Source: Bacillus norwichensis
Lineage (GTDB): Bacteria; Bacillota; Bacilli; Bacillales; Bacillaceae_C
Assembly: GCF_014836955.1 (NCBI RefSeq)
Contig: NZ_JACSPV010000017.1
Span: 1-64,000 of the forward strand
DNA length: 64,000 bases
Reading direction: 5' to 3'
Position numbers and translations under genes: made by a program. Numbering within the stretch: position 1 is the first letter of the stretch; every line of letters starts with the position of its first letter. This document shows, in pieces, positions 16,529 to 27,256 of this stretch. The notes under the pieces were generated by a model. It saw nothing but the letters and a program-made list of their open reading frames with translations, ran no database searches and was not told where the DNA came from.

Positions 16529-18124
16529 ATGAAATTATTACATTGGTTTCTTAATCTAAAAACAGCGACAAAGCTTTTAACGGCTTTTATATTTATCGCA
16601 TTCTTACAGGCGGGTGCCGGATACTTTGGATTATCAGGTTTGGGCAAGGTTAATGATGATCTCGATCTTATCTATGAAGAAAGCCTGAAACCGATTGAAT
16701 ACATGTCACAAGCGCGAAATAATTTCCAAGTATTAAGCTTAAAATGGCGCGACATTAATTTAATCGACTCTCCGAACGAAAGAGACGGCTTGCTGATGGA
16801 TGTCAATACACTCAGAAAAGAAATTACACGTTATTTTGAATTATATAGGGACAGACCTTTAAACGTAAACCAGGAAAGGCTGCTTGAAACCTATGATAGG
16901 GTGTGGGAGGAATATAACACGAAATACGATGAATCCGTACAGCAAATTGTCAACGGAACAGGCGATTATAAAGCTTATATGGGTGGCGATTTTAACAACC
17001 TTCAGCTTCAACTGGTCAGTATTATGAACCAATTGGTGGAATCGGATATGAAAAGAGCCGACAAAGCCAAAAAGGAGTCTGACAATGTACATACGACATC
17101 AAGAATTATTACATTGTCTAGTGTGATCATCACTTTAATCATCTGTGTTGCTTTCGGAATATTTATTTCCCGTATCATTTCTCGTCCACTTAAACGTGTG
17201 GTTGATCTCGTAGAAAAAATTGCTGATGGGGATTTGACAGAAACAGCTAATATAAATACTCGGGATGAGGTGGGCATTCTTGCGCAATCTGTCAACCGCA
17301 TGGTAATCAATATCAGGGGAATGATTCAAAATATTTTAAGTGCTGCAGAAAATTTATCGGCGTCATCTGAGCAGGTATCAGCGAGTACCGAGGAAATTGC
17401 GAGCGCAAGTGCCAATCAGGCAAATGCTGCACAAACAATGAATGAATTATTTTTGGAATTATCTGAAGCGATCAATGCGGTGGCGCAAAATACAGAGCAA
17501 GCAGCTGAGTTGTCTAACAAAACAATTCAGATTGCCCATGATGGTGAACAAGTCGTTTTATCATCTGTGGACGGCGCTAACCATGTAAGTGATAATATAT
17601 CGAGTTTGGAAGAAGATTCAAACAAAATTGGAGAAATTATTGGAGTAATCGATGATATTGCAGATCAGACAAATCTTTTGGCGTTAAATGCTGCTATTGA
17701 AGCCGCGAGGGCAGGAGACCAAGGAAGGGGATTCGCTGTCGTGGCGGAAGAAGTCCGCAAACTGGCCGAAAGAAGCGGTGAAGCTACAAAGCAGATCACG
17801 ATGATTATAAAAAGCATGCAGGAAAACACAGTACACAGTGTAAAATCAGTGCAAGATGGGCTAGTATACACGAAGCAGTCGGGAGAGGCTTTTGAAAATA
17901 TTATTCAAATGATTAATGAAACTGGCAACAAAGTGACGGAAATTGCAAGTGCCAGCGAGGAGCAAGCAGCTCAATCGGAAGAAGTACTGTCTTTCATTGA
18001 GAGCATTTCTGCTGCGACTGAAGAGGCAACGGCAAGCAGTCAAGAAACAGCGTTGACTGCACAAAGCCTAATTGACTTGGCTGAAGAATTGAATGCATCT
18101 GTATCAGCATTTAAATTATCGTGA
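16529..18124 (+). CDS. Methyl-accepting chemotaxis protein 1 (group I)
   Basis: 531 residues: TM1 at about 15-35, an extracytoplasmic four-helix-bundle-like sensor (about 36-188), TM2 at about 190-215, HAMP starting [20 protein letters not shown], then the cytoplasmic signalling coiled coil. The tip is [20 protein letters not shown]. The sensor has LKWRDINL near its first helix and YKAYMGGD in its middle, features shared with the MCPs at 24887 and 32026 (here called group I). The ligand is unknown. No C-terminal tethering peptide is present. AGGAAGGTGA precedes the ATG. It opens a run of four tandem MCP genes. Confidence 0.93.
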   Translation: MKLLHWFLNLKTATKLLTAFIFIAFLQAGAGYFGLSGLGKVNDDLDLIYEESLKPIEYMSQARNNFQVLSLKWRDINLIDSPNERDGLLMDVNTLRKEITRYFELYRDRPLNVNQERLLETYDRVWEEYNTKYDESVQQIVNGTGDYKAYMGGDFNNLQLQLVSIMNQLVESDMKRADKAKKESDNVHTTSRIITLSSVIITLIICVAFGIFISRIISRPLKRVVDLVEKIADGDLTETANINTRDEVGILAQSVNRMVINIRGMIQNILSAAENLSASSEQVSASTEEIASASANQANAAQTMNELFLELSEAINAVAQNTEQAAELSNKTIQIAHDGEQVVLSSVDGANHVSDNISSLEEDSNKIGEIIGVIDDIADQTNLLALNAAIEAARAGDQGRGFAVVAEEVRKLAERSGEATKQITMIIKSMQENTVHSVKSVQDGLVYTKQSGEAFENIIQMINETGNKVTEIASASEEQAAQSEEVLSFIESISAATEEATASSQETALTAQSLIDLAEELNASVSAFKLS

Positions 18125-18201
18125 ATGAGTAGAGTGTAACAAATAAAATTTCGTTTTGGAGGTACAGGGAAAGAAAAATACGAAATCAAAGGATGTCAAA
18201 A

Positions 18202-19803
18202 ATGCGTTGGTTCATCAATCGGAAAACATCATTCAAATTAATAGCTTCATTTATTATCGTTGCTTTTATTCTTACAGGTGTATGTGCCTATGCGATATCA
18301 AATATGAAAAAAATGAATGTGAATGTTGGTAGCCTTTATATTGGATCGATTATTCCAATGAAGGATCTGAATGAATCGAAGTTTGAACTCCAGAAATTAA
18401 GAAATGTATGGTTGGATATTGTATTGTTTTATCCCGAAACTGACAATAAAGTGAAAATGGAAGAAATCAAAATGCTCAGAGAGAATATTGTGAAAAATTT
18501 CAAAAGCTACACTGATTCCTACTTGGGCTACGGAGAAGCGGCTGAGCGAAAGGCGCAAGAGATTTATGAACAGTTCACCGCGGAGTTCGACGCTTACAAT
18601 CAATCTTATGACGAGGCAATCCGGTCGGTTTCTGACGGCCGGAACAGCTTCGAACAATTGGATCAAGGATTGAAAGAGTCCAATGAGCGTTTAATCAGCT
18701 ATATTGATGAAATCTGGGCTGTAGATATGTCGATGTCGACAGAGGAATATCATGATTCGGAGAATATGTATTCTACTTCGTTAGTCGTCATGATTACAGT
18801 AGCTATACTTACATTAGCTCTTTGTATCTTTGTGGGGCTTTTGCTGACAAGAATGATTGCTCGTCCACTCCAGGATATGGCAGATTTGATGGAAAATGTG
18901 GCTACAGGAGATTTGACCGAGACTGCAAAGATTCAGTCAAAGGATGAAGTTGGAATGCTGGCTCAGTCTGCCAATAGGATGATTGCTCATTTAAAAGATA
19001 TGATTAGAAATGTTTTAAGTGCGGCTGAAAATCTATCAGCCTCCGCTGAGCAGGTATTAGCAAGCACGGAGGAAATTGCTGGTGTCAGTGTCAATCAGGC
19101 GAACGCCTCGCAAAAAATGTATGAGCTGTTCAAAGAGCAGTCAGGAGCAATCCAAGCCATAGCGCAAAACACAGAGCAGGCTGCAAAGCTTGCCAATGAT
19201 ACAATTCAAATTGCTGAAGATGGGGAAAAAGTAGTGCTATCTTCAGTTGATGGTACGAATGTTGTAAGTAATCAAATGGAAAGATTAGAGAAATATTCCA
19301 GCAGGATTGGCGAAATCATCATGGTCATTGACGATATTGCATACCAGACGAATTTACTGGCATTAAATGCAGCAATTGAAGCTGCACGTACTGCAGAACA
19401 AGGCCGTGGATTTGCTGTGGTAGCAGATGAGGTTCGAAAGCTTGCAGTAAGAAGTGGTGAAGCAACACATCAGATCACTTCAATTATCAAGGGTATGCAG
19501 AAAAACACAGCAATTAGTGTGAAATCTGTGCAAAAAGGACTTGCTTTTACAAGGCAATCCGGTGAAGCCTTTGAAAATATTATTCGGATGATTAATGATA
19601 CAGGCAATAAAGTGACGGAAATAGCAGGTGCTAGTGAGGAGCAGGCAGCCCAGTCGGCAGAGGTTCTTACGTTTATTGAAGGCATTTCAGCTGCGTCGGA
19701 GGAAGTGATGGCAAGCAGCGATGAAACAGCAGCAACCTCTCAGAACTTAATAGAATTAGCAGAGGAACTGAATTCATCAGTTGCTGCATTCAAATTATCC
19801 TAA
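18202..19803 (+). CDS. Methyl-accepting chemotaxis protein 2 (group II, variant tip)
   Basis: 533 residues with TM1, a four-helix-bundle sensor, TM2 ([20 protein letters not shown]), HAMP and signalling domain. I choose ATG 18202 over 18193 because AAAGGATG is correctly spaced and the start then matches the paralogues ([13 protein letters not shown]). The hairpin tip departs from the neighbours: DIAYQTN instead of [17 protein letters not shown] instead of [10 protein letters not shown], and KLAVRS instead of KLAERS. The segment just after HAMP also differs ([21 protein letters not shown]). It may signal differently or be drifting. Ligand unknown. Confidence 0.92.
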   Translation: MRWFINRKTSFKLIASFIIVAFILTGVCAYAISNMKKMNVNVGSLYIGSIIPMKDLNESKFELQKLRNVWLDIVLFYPETDNKVKMEEIKMLRENIVKNFKSYTDSYLGYGEAAERKAQEIYEQFTAEFDAYNQSYDEAIRSVSDGRNSFEQLDQGLKESNERLISYIDEIWAVDMSMSTEEYHDSENMYSTSLVVMITVAILTLALCIFVGLLLTRMIARPLQDMADLMENVATGDLTETAKIQSKDEVGMLAQSANRMIAHLKDMIRNVLSAAENLSASAEQVLASTEEIAGVSVNQANASQKMYELFKEQSGAIQAIAQNTEQAAKLANDTIQIAEDGEKVVLSSVDGTNVVSNQMERLEKYSSRIGEIIMVIDDIAYQTNLLALNAAIEAARTAEQGRGFAVVADEVRKLAVRSGEATHQITSIIKGMQKNTAISVKSVQKGLAFTRQSGEAFENIIRMINDTGNKVTEIAGASEEQAAQSAEVLTFIEGISAASEEVMASSDETAATSQNLIELAEELNSSVAAFKLS

Positions 19804-19932
19804 GTTACCATTATTTTCATTAAATGGAATTAATAAGAAAAATCATTTTGATAGAGAATGATCAAAATGGTTCAATGACAGGCTTTCCTTGACATCGGAA
19901 AAGAAGAATTTTAAGTAAGGAGTGTTTTAAGA

Positions 19933-21534
19933 ATGAGTTGGTTCATCAATAGAAAAACTTCATTCAAACTATTATCATCTTTTATTTTCATAGCGATCAT
20001 ATTGGCTGGAGTAAGCACCTTTGCAATCATCAATATGAAAAAAATTAATATAATTGGCGCAGAGATGTACACTGCTGCATTAAAGCCAATGGAAAATATG
20101 GCTAATGCCAAGAATGACCTTCTGCAATTAAGAATTGGCTGGCGAGATGTTACACTGGCTGATTCCGAAGCTTCCATTGATTCAAAGATGGAAGAAATAA
20201 AGAAAAATCGGAAGGCTATTGCTGAAAATATTACAATTTATACAAAATCCTATGAGACTGAAGGCCTGGAGGCACAGCAGGAGGCTCAGGAATTCCATGA
20301 TAGATTTATGTCAGATTTTGAAGCCTACAACAAAGTATTTGATGAAGCAGTTCAAGCAGTAAAAAAAGACCGAAGCAGTTTCCAAAAACTCGATGCTGAG
20401 TTGAATGGATACCATGATCGCTTAACAACCTATTTAGAAGAGATTTGGGACGTGGATATGTCAATTTCTGAAGAGGAATACCAAAACTCTGAAAATATGT
20501 TTTCCACCACGATAAAAATCATGATTACCATCGTTATATTGACACTTGGAATTTGCATCGCTCTCGGTTTCTTCCTGACAAAGATCATAGCACGCCCTCT
20601 TCATGAGATGGCACAAATCATGGAGAATGTAGCTGAGGGGGATCTGACTGAAAAAGCTAATATTCAAACGAAGGACGAGGTTGGAATACTTGCACGATCC
20701 GTCAATCATATGATTGATAATTTAAAGGGCATGATTAAAAATATCGTCATTGCTGCGGAAAACCTATCTGCATCTTCTGAGCAGGTTTCGGCCAGTACAG
20801 AAGAGATTGCCAGTGCAAGTGCCAATCAAGCAACCTCTGCACAAACAATGAATGAATTGTTCAGAGAATTATCAGAAGCTATTAATGCGGTAGCACAGAA
20901 CACAGAGCAGGCTGCAATGCTCGCAAATAAAACAATGAAAATTGCGCAGGATGGGGAAAAAGTGGTTCTGTCTTCTGTGGAAGGAGCTAATCTTGTTAGT
21001 GACCAAATGGCCCACTTGGAGCAAGACTCCAGTAGAATTGGAGAAATTATCGAAGTCATTGATGATATTGCAGATCAAACGAATTTACTGGCTTTAAATG
21101 CAGCGATTGAAGCTGCTCGTGCAGGAGAGCAAGGTAGAGGGTTTGCGGTTGTGGCTGACGAGGTTCGCAACCTTGCAGAAAGAAGTGGAGAAGCGACGAA
21201 GCAGATTTCTGCTATTATCAAGGAAATGCAGGAAGCTACAGTATTAAGTGTTCAATCAGTAACTGAGGGTGTTACCTCTACCCAGCGTTCTGGTGAAGCT
21301 TTTGGAAATATTATTCAGGTCATTAATGAAACAAGCAATAAGGTGACGGAAATTGCTGGTGCTAGTGAAGAACAAGCAGCCCAGTCGGCTGAAGTGCTCA
21401 CGTTTATTGAAAACATATCTGCTGCAACTGAGGAAACATCGGCAAGCAGTGAAGAAACAGCTTCTACTGCCCAAGTACTTACCGATTTGGCAGAAGAGTT
21501 GAATGCATCGGTGGCTTCCTTCAAGGTGAATTAA
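19933..21534 (+). CDS. Methyl-accepting chemotaxis protein 3 (group II)
   Basis: 533 residues, same architecture as its neighbours: TM1 ([19 protein letters not shown]), an extracytoplasmic helical sensor to about 190, TM2, HAMP ([19 protein letters not shown]) and signalling domain with tip [20 protein letters not shown]. The N-terminus [12 protein letters not shown] and the sensor motif [19 protein letters not shown] place it with the MCPs at 18202 and 22395. TAAGGAG precedes the ATG. The preceding 130-base gap holds a CATTTTGAT/ATCAAAATG inverted repeat but no clear promoter. A strong terminator lies downstream at 21639-21685. Confidence 0.93.
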   Translation: MSWFINRKTSFKLLSSFIFIAIILAGVSTFAIINMKKINIIGAEMYTAALKPMENMANAKNDLLQLRIGWRDVTLADSEASIDSKMEEIKKNRKAIAENITIYTKSYETEGLEAQQEAQEFHDRFMSDFEAYNKVFDEAVQAVKKDRSSFQKLDAELNGYHDRLTTYLEEIWDVDMSISEEEYQNSENMFSTTIKIMITIVILTLGICIALGFFLTKIIARPLHEMAQIMENVAEGDLTEKANIQTKDEVGILARSVNHMIDNLKGMIKNIVIAAENLSASSEQVSASTEEIASASANQATSAQTMNELFRELSEAINAVAQNTEQAAMLANKTMKIAQDGEKVVLSSVEGANLVSDQMAHLEQDSSRIGEIIEVIDDIADQTNLLALNAAIEAARAGEQGRGFAVVADEVRNLAERSGEATKQISAIIKEMQEATVLSVQSVTEGVTSTQRSGEAFGNIIQVINETSNKVTEIAGASEEQAAQSAEVLTFIENISAATEETSASSEETASTAQVLTDLAEELNASVASFKVN

Positions 21535-21638
21535 ACAATTGCTTGTGAAATTTTACACTGTGATGATTGATAAACTCACATTAAAATGCTCCTAAAGTAA
21601 ATCTGTCGGGAGCTGGGAGAAAGCTGGATGCAACCTTA

Positions 21639-21690
21639 AAAAGCGCGAGAAATCAACGTTTCTAAAATTGATTTCTCGCGCTTTTCTGAT
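21639..21690 (+). terminator. Strong terminator after MCP 3
   Basis: An 18-bp perfect inverted repeat (left arm AAAAGCGCGAGAAATCAA at 21639-21656, right arm ending GCGCTTTT at 21685). It separates MCPs 1-3 from MCP 4. The rest of the 860-base gap (21691-22394) holds the promoter and short ORF listed separately and no gene. Confidence 0.85.
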
Positions 21691-22082
21691 GTGATTTATC
21701 AAAGCTTTACTTAAAAATAAACCTATCCCAGCCTTGGCTGATTTTGCCTTTTTGGTAGTCGTGACCGTTTTTAATGGGAGCTGCTCGCAAAGGGAATCTT
21801 TCGCTACTTATTATTCCAGTTTTGATTGCTAGTCGCTTAAGCTAGGTCTCTTTCACCACTAATAGTGACTAAAAGCCCTTAAGAATTGTTCCTGCAAACC
21901 GCTAAGATGAGAATTTTTCTTCACTTATCATGCCCGTTTTGACTGAAAGTAAAAAAGGGCAGGTAATTATTTTTCTGAACATTCTAATTTTATTCCTTTA
22001 CTTTGTGACGAATCATTTAATTTGAAATTTCATATGCAGAAGAATTATTTCGAACTAAAACAAATGTTTGAAAAATGCATAT

Positions 22083-22108
22083 TAAAAACAGGTTACATTT
22101 ACCGATAA
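22083..22108 (+). promoter_or_regulatory. Sigma-D-type promoter upstream of MCP 4
   Basis: TAAA (22083-22086), 14 bases, then ACCGATAA (22101-22108). This is near the sigma-D consensus. It would leave a leader of about 280 bases before the MCP at 22395. Confidence 0.65.
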
Positions 22109-22255
22109 AAAAACTAATAGTGAGGACATTCTTTAGTATTGATATTTTAACAAAAATTAACAAATTTAAGTTTTGTTGAAGATAAATATAGTCAATTATT
22201 ACTAAGTTCATGTTTGTTCTACTATTATCGGAAAAAGCAGCGAAGGAGGGCCTGT

Positions 22256-22279
22256 ATGAAGAAAGAATGCTCTTATTAA
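22256..22279 (+). CDS. Possible seven-residue leader peptide before MCP 4
   Basis: ATG AAG AAA GAA TGC TCT TAT TAA (MKKECSY) is preceded by AAGGAGGG at 22243-22250, a better-looking ribosome site than that of many full genes here. It lies in the leader RNA between the sigma-D-like promoter and MCP 4. It may be a decayed gene start or an upstream ORF. There is no evidence for function. Confidence 0.3.
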   Translation: MKKECSY

Positions 22280-22394
22280 AACAGAATGCTCAAAACCGAA
22301 AAGCTGGAAAATGTGTGTTTCTATATTGGGCGTCTTCTTTCAGAATAGCTATAGAACGCACGAGGAAATGTTAATTTAAGGGGATGCTGAGAAT

Positions 22395-23996
22395 ATGCGT
22401 TGGTTTCTAAATAGAAAAACGTCATTCAAATTATTATCAACTTTTGTACTCATTGCTGTGATACTTGCTGGTGTAAGTATCTATTCAATGTCAACCATGA
22501 AGAAACTTCGAGGAAATGTCTGGATGACATATGAAAAAACGCTAGTTCCTATGAGTCATCTTACTCAAGCTCAAATCGATCTGTACAAATTAAAAATTTT
22601 GTGGCAGGAAATGGCATTGTCTGATTTGAAAGCGGATAACTCAAAGAAATTAGAAGAGATCAAAACGTTGAGACAGGAAATTGAAAAAAATGTAAACATT
22701 TACGCAGATGTCTATTTGGATTTTGGAGAAGAGATTCAACAGCAAGGGGAGAGATTTCGTGAAGAGTTTACTTTGAATTTTGATTATTATAACAAAACAT
22801 ATGATGATGCTATTCAAGCTGTTTCTACAAATCGAAGCAGCTTTCAGCAAAAGGATGAAGAATTGAATAAATTACATGAAGGGGTAACGAACTATATCGA
22901 GGAGATCAAGGATGTTGATATGGAGATCAATGGAGAAGAATACATAACGACTGGAAACGCCTATTCGATCTCTATAACTATTTTGATTATCGTTTCAATA
23001 CTAACGTTCTTGATGTGTATCGCCCTTGGGCTCTTCCTTACTAGGATTATTGCTCGTCCCCTTCATGAAATGGCAAATCTGGTAGAGAAGGTAGCCGATG
23101 GGGATTTGACCGAAACAGCTAATATCAAGACGAAAGATGAGGTAGGGAAACTGGCTCAATCTTTCAATACGATGATTTTAAACTTAAGGGCTACCGTTCA
23201 AAACATATTAAGTGCGGCAGAGAACCTATCTGCGTCATCTGAACAGGTTTCAGCCAGCACGGATGAAATTGCCAATGCCAGCGCCAATCAGGCAAATGCA
23301 GCACAAACGATGAATGAGCTGTTTAGGGAATTGTCTGAAGCCATCAATGCGGTTGCGCAAAATACGGAACAAGCGGCGGAACTTGCCGGCAAGACTATCA
23401 AAATTGCACAGGATGGGGAAAAAGTACTTCATTCCTCAGTGGAAGGGACTAACCATGTTAGTGACGAGATGACAAAGTTAGAGGAAGATTCTCATAAAAT
23501 CGGGGAAATTATCGAAGTCATTGATGAAATTGCTGATCAAACCAATCTATTGGCGCTTAATGCCGCTATAGAGGCAGCTCGTGCCGGGGAACAAGGACGC
23601 GGATTTGCCGTTGTGGCTGACGAAGTACGTAAACTGGCAGAACGAAGCGGAGAAGCGACGAAGCAGATTACTACAATCATAAAGGGAATGCAGCATCACA
23701 CGGCACTTAGCGTTAAATCTGTTCAGGAAGGACTTGTTTATACACAGCAATCAAGTGAAGCCTTCGAAAATATCATCAACATGGTGCATGACACGGGCAA
23801 TAAAGTAACAGAAATTGCCGGTGCGAGTGAAGAACAGGCAGCACAGTCGGCAGAAGTACTTACATTCATTGAAAGCATTTCCGCTGCAACTGAGGAGGCT
23901 TCCGCAAGCAGCGAAGAAACAGCGACAACAGCCAATGCACTAACCGAACTCGCAGAAGAATTAAATGCTTCAGTAGCAGCTTTTAAAATAAATTGA
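22395..23996 (+). CDS. Methyl-accepting chemotaxis protein 4 (group II)
   Basis: 533 residues: TM1 at about 12-32, helical sensor, TM2 ([22 protein letters not shown]), HAMP ([19 protein letters not shown]) and signalling domain with the standard tip. [13 protein letters not shown] and the [17 protein letters not shown] sensor motif mark it as group II. AAGGGGATG precedes the ATG. It is set apart from MCPs 1-3 by a terminator and a sigma-D-like promoter, and is followed by its own terminator at 24009, so it looks monocistronic. Ligand unknown. Confidence 0.93.
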   Translation: MRWFLNRKTSFKLLSTFVLIAVILAGVSIYSMSTMKKLRGNVWMTYEKTLVPMSHLTQAQIDLYKLKILWQEMALSDLKADNSKKLEEIKTLRQEIEKNVNIYADVYLDFGEEIQQQGERFREEFTLNFDYYNKTYDDAIQAVSTNRSSFQQKDEELNKLHEGVTNYIEEIKDVDMEINGEEYITTGNAYSISITILIIVSILTFLMCIALGLFLTRIIARPLHEMANLVEKVADGDLTETANIKTKDEVGKLAQSFNTMILNLRATVQNILSAAENLSASSEQVSASTDEIANASANQANAAQTMNELFRELSEAINAVAQNTEQAAELAGKTIKIAQDGEKVLHSSVEGTNHVSDEMTKLEEDSHKIGEIIEVIDEIADQTNLLALNAAIEAARAGEQGRGFAVVADEVRKLAERSGEATKQITTIIKGMQHHTALSVKSVQEGLVYTQQSSEAFENIINMVHDTGNKVTEIAGASEEQAAQSAEVLTFIESISAATEEASASSEETATTANALTELAEELNASVAAFKIN

Positions 23997-24008
23997 TTGA
24001 ACTCCCGT

Positions 24009-24036
24009 AAGCTCCGGCCAAGACCGGAGCTTTTGT
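24009..24036 (+). terminator. Terminator after MCP 4
   Basis: AGCTCCGG (24010-24017), loop CCAAGA, CCGGAGCT (24024-24031), then TTTTG. Confidence 0.8.
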
Positions 24037-24083
24037 ATTGAACAACTTAAAAAGGCTGAAAAGTGAATTTTCAATGACGACTG

Positions 24084-24110
24084 TAAAAAATATCATGATT
24101 ATGCCGATAA
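24084..24110 (+). promoter_or_regulatory. Sigma-D promoter of the cheW-MCP 5 unit
   Basis: TAAA (24084-24087), 15 bases, GCCGATAA (24103-24110). Spacing and both boxes match the sigma-D consensus almost exactly. A family-1 repeat lies between it and cheW, so the leader of about 300 bases would carry the repeat as RNA. Confidence 0.8.
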
Positions 24111-24159
24111 AAAGGGTAGCCGTTATTATATTGAGCTAGTAACGAAAGAGTCCTGATTT

Positions 24160-24293
24160 TTAACTTCATTCAGCAGAAGTCTCGCAATTCTGTAAGTGGT
24201 GAGATGAAGGATATTGGTAATCCACTCAGTATGGCTTCAAACCAGGGCTGATAAAATCTGTGTACAAGTACGCCAATGTGCATTTTATCAGGT
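24160..24293 (+). repeat. Family-1 structured repeat, copy D, internally deleted
   Basis: TAACTTCATTCAGCAGAAGT, then TTCTGTAAGTGGTGAGATGAAG, TTCAAACCAGGGCTGA. The central GCATCC/GGATGC and CAGAGG blocks are missing. It ends GTACGCCAATGTGCATTTTATCAGG, whose ATTTTATCAG pairs with CTGATAAAAT near 24249. It sits inside the presumed leader of cheW. Confidence 0.65.
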
Positions 24294-24411
24294 AATAAAC
24301 TGGTAGTGCCTCAAAAGTTCTGCGGGAGACCTGTCTGATTTTTGCGGAAAATGTCATTCATACAATGGGCAATTTGAGCACTATTACAGTATTTTGAGAG
24401 GAGGTATATCG

Positions 24412-24855
24412 TTGAGTACACAAGATGAACAATATGTAGTTTTTGCTATAAATGAAAATCTTTACGCCATCTCGATTCATGATGTGGCGGAAATTATCCG
24501 GATGCAAACTGTCAAATGGGTGCCGAATTCACGTGAGGAGTTTCTAGGTGTCATTCATTTAAGAGAGCATATTATTCCAATCATCAGTCTTCATCGGATT
24601 TTTTCTGAGAAAGAAAAAACAATAGATTCTAAAACAAGAATGATTGTTTTGCAGACCAGTGGACAAGAGTTTGGATTTGTGGTGGATGAGGTTGATCATG
24701 TCATGTTCTTATCGGATGAACATATCAGTCCTGCGCCGCACATGTCACAAAGTGAATGGATTACCGGGGTATACCACCATGATGACAAGACAATTGCTTT
24801 GTTGAATCTACAAACTCTACTGCGGCAGGTAGATATTCAAAAAGTTTTAGAATAG
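24412..24855 (+). CDS. cheW: CheW coupling protein 1
   Basis: 147 residues, a single CheW (SH3-like) domain: YVVFAINENLYAISIHDVAEIIR at the start, then GVIHLREHIIPIISLHRIF and GFVVDEVDHVM. CheW couples MCPs to the CheA kinase. The start is TTG 24412 with GAGGAGG eight bases upstream; the longer frame from 24394 would overlap that site. The NLR-type motif at the receptor interface is HLREHIIP here rather than the common NLRGxIIP found in the second CheW. A short 31-base gap leads to MCP 5, so the two are co-transcribed from the sigma-D promoter. Confidence 0.92.
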   Translation: MSTQDEQYVVFAINENLYAISIHDVAEIIRMQTVKWVPNSREEFLGVIHLREHIIPIISLHRIFSEKEKTIDSKTRMIVLQTSGQEFGFVVDEVDHVMFLSDEHISPAPHMSQSEWITGVYHHDDKTIALLNLQTLLRQVDIQKVLE

Positions 24856-24886
24856 TATCACTTAAAAATTGAGGAAGTGTCCAAGT

Positions 24887-26476
24887 ATGAAGTTTTTTAG
24901 CTGGTTTAATCATTTAAAAATAAGGACCAAAATATTATCTGTCTTTATTATTGTTGCCGTCCTTCAAATAGGTATTAATTCTTTGGGCTTGATCAATATG
25001 GGCAAGTTGAATGACGGAATGGGAGAAATGTACAACGACAGATTGAAGCTTATTGAGATCATGGCAGATAACGAGGTGCTTCTTCAAGAAGTCAGCGTTA
25101 AGTGGCGCGATGTATACGTGGCAGATTCCAGTGCTGAACTAATGGAGTCAGTGAATAAAATCAGATCGCAAATACAAGAAAATATGGAACTATACAGCAA
25201 AAATCCATCTTTAACAGATGAACAGAAAAAGCTTGTAGAAGATTTTAATTCTACATTCCAGGCGTTCAACAGCGCATATGATGAATCTATTACAGCGATA
25301 ATCAACAAAAAGTCAGATTATAAAAGCTATATTGGCGGAGATTTGCTGAGTCAACAGAATAAACTGATTGGAATCGTCGATCAGTTGAAAGAAATTGATT
25401 CTGCCCAGGCTCAGGAAACATATAAAGAAGCAGAAGATACATATGGTTCGACCAAAATTCTCGCTAGCGTAATTATCATCATTGTATTGCTGATCAGCGT
25501 AGGAATGGGACTATTGATATCGAATGTCATTGCGCGTCCGCTTAAACAAGTAGTTCGACTCGTCGAGAAGGTAGCAGATGGAGACTTGACAGAAACAACA
25601 GATATCGAAACAAAGGATGAAATCGGTGCACTTGCTCGCTCAGTCAATACGATGGTGGTAAATTCGAGATCCACGGTTCAAAGCATTTTGAGCGCATCGG
25701 AAAACTTATCGGCGTCCTCTGAACAGGTTGCAGCAAGTATTGAGGAAATTGCCAGTGCGAGCACTAATCAGGGGAATGCTGCACAGACAATGAACGAATT
25801 GTTCAGAGAATTGTCTGAAGCCATCAATGCGGTTGCTGAGAATACTGAGCAAGCTGCGGAACTGGCGAACAAAACAGTTCAAATTGCACAGGCAGGGGAA
25901 CAGGTGGTTCTTTCTTCAGTGGAAGGAGCCAACGCTGTAGATGAACAGATATCTAACTTAGAGCAGGAATCAAACAAAATTGGAGAAATTATTGGAGTGA
26001 TTGATGATATTGCAGACCAGACGAACCTACTTGCTTTGAATGCTGCGATCGAAGCGGCCCGGGCTGGAGACCAGGGTAGAGGTTTCGCTGTAGTTGCGGA
26101 GGAAGTCCGTAAACTTGCAGAAAGAAGCAGTGAGGCAACAAAACAAATCACCGAGATTATTAAAGGGATGCAAGAAAATACAGCCCGAAGCGTGAAGTCT
26201 GTCAGGGAAGGCAGATCCTTTACTGAACAGTCAGGTGTAGCATTTGAAAATATTATTCAAATGGTGAATGACACAGGTAATAAAGTAACAGAAATAGCGG
26301 GTGCGAGTGAGGAGCAGGCGGCCCAATCAGTAGAAGTACTAACATTTATTGAAAGCATATCTGCAACGACGGAGGAAGCGGCTGCAAGTAGTGAAGAAAC
26401 AGCCTCGGCAGCACAATCACTCAATGATCTTGCAGAGGAATTAAATACATCTGTTTCCTTTTTCAAATTAAAGTAA
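24887..26476 (+). CDS. Methyl-accepting chemotaxis protein 5 (group I)
   Basis: 529 residues from ATG 24887, which has GAGGAAG upstream; the longer frame from TTG 24869 lacks one. TM1 ([19 protein letters not shown]), sensor with VKWRDVYV and [10 protein letters not shown]2 ([20 protein letters not shown]), HAMP ([19 protein letters not shown]) and signalling domain with tip [20 protein letters not shown]. It belongs with the MCPs at 16529 and 32026. It shares a transcript with the first cheW, suggesting a matched receptor-adaptor pair. Ligand unknown. Confidence 0.93.
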   Translation: MKFFSWFNHLKIRTKILSVFIIVAVLQIGINSLGLINMGKLNDGMGEMYNDRLKLIEIMADNEVLLQEVSVKWRDVYVADSSAELMESVNKIRSQIQENMELYSKNPSLTDEQKKLVEDFNSTFQAFNSAYDESITAIINKKSDYKSYIGGDLLSQQNKLIGIVDQLKEIDSAQAQETYKEAEDTYGSTKILASVIIIIVLLISVGMGLLISNVIARPLKQVVRLVEKVADGDLTETTDIETKDEIGALARSVNTMVVNSRSTVQSILSASENLSASSEQVAASIEEIASASTNQGNAAQTMNELFRELSEAINAVAENTEQAAELANKTVQIAQAGEQVVLSSVEGANAVDEQISNLEQESNKIGEIIGVIDDIADQTNLLALNAAIEAARAGDQGRGFAVVAEEVRKLAERSSEATKQITEIIKGMQENTARSVKSVREGRSFTEQSGVAFENIIQMVNDTGNKVTEIAGASEEQAAQSVEVLTFIESISATTEEAAASSEETASAAQSLNDLAEELNTSVSFFKLK

Positions 26477-26546
26477 ATGTCACCCAAAGTGCAAGGCCTT
26501 CTAACATCACACTGTGGTGCAGTTTGAATGAAGAAATATCTATATT

Positions 26547-26783
26547 ATTTAACTTCACTAAGCAGAAGTCTATCACTTCTGTATGTGATGCGATGAATGC
26601 GTATTGGTATTCCATCCAGTGGGAGTTCAAACCTTGGCTGAATAAAGTTAAAGCCACCAGTGGATGCCACGGATTTTCAGAGAGAATTTATCGGGTGGAA
26701 CTTGATAAATTCTGGGAGCAAATACGTCAAGGCGCATTTAATAATACTTGAGTTCACCCCCAATGGATTAATTGGGGGTGAAC
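26547..26783 (+). repeat. Family-1 structured repeat, copy E, with terminal palindrome
   Basis: A full-length copy: TAACTTCACTAAGCAGAAGT, CACTTCTGTATGTGATG, CATCCAGTGGGAGTTCAAACC...GGCTGAATAAAG, CACCAGTGGATGCC, GGATTTTCAGAG, TTTATCGGGTGGAACTTGATAAA and GGCGCATTTAATA. It ends in a 13-bp perfect palindrome, GTTCACCCCCAAT (26752-26764), loop GGATTA, ATTGGGGGTGAAC (26771-26783), with no U-tract. Confidence 0.75.
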
Positions 26784-26817
26784 ATAAATAAAGAAAAATA
26801 TAGAGCAGGTGATCAAA

Positions 26818-27243
26818 ATGGGGAAAGCAAGACAGGAACAATATGTTGCCATCGGTATTGGAACTGAGAAATACGCCATTAGGATACATGAAATCGAAGA
26901 AATTATACGAATGCAGGAAGTTACAAAAATACCAAATGTCCAAGCTCATATTAAAGGGGTTATTAACCTGAGAGGAAGGATCATTCCAATTGTCAGCCTT
27001 CGTCATCGCTTTGGATTGATTGAAGAGGAATATACAAAAGACACGCGGATTGTGGTTGTAAAATTTGAAGATGAGATGATTGGGATTGTTGTGGACAGTG
27101 TGAGTCAGGTGACTACGTTTAGCGAAATTCAGCCTCCGCCAGAAACGTTCGGAGATGTAAAAGGTTCGTTCTTCTCTGGTATTGGGCATGAGGATGAGGA
27201 ACTGGTTAGTATATTAAATTTGGATAAAGTTCTCCAACAATAG
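26818..27243 (+). CDS. cheW: CheW coupling protein 2
   Basis: 141 residues, one CheW domain: QEQYVAIGIGTEKYAIRIHE, then KGVINLRGRIIPIVSLRHRFG with the canonical NLRG receptor-contact motif, and IGIVVDSVSQVTTF. The start is ATG 26818, with GAGCAGGTGATC upstream; the in-frame ATG 26809 sits too close to it. The gene ends 13 bases before cheA. Sequence differs clearly from the CheW at 24412, so the two adaptors may serve different receptors within one array. Confidence 0.9.
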   Translation: MGKARQEQYVAIGIGTEKYAIRIHEIEEIIRMQEVTKIPNVQAHIKGVINLRGRIIPIVSLRHRFGLIEEEYTKDTRIVVVKFEDEMIGIVVDSVSQVTTFSEIQPPPETFGDVKGSFFSGIGHEDEELVSILNLDKVLQQ

Positions 27244-27256
27244 GTGGTGAAACGAA

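Noticed and set aside
26524-26751. 75-codon frame across repeat copy E
   Set aside because: It lies entirely within a repeat whose other copies have different frames and stops.
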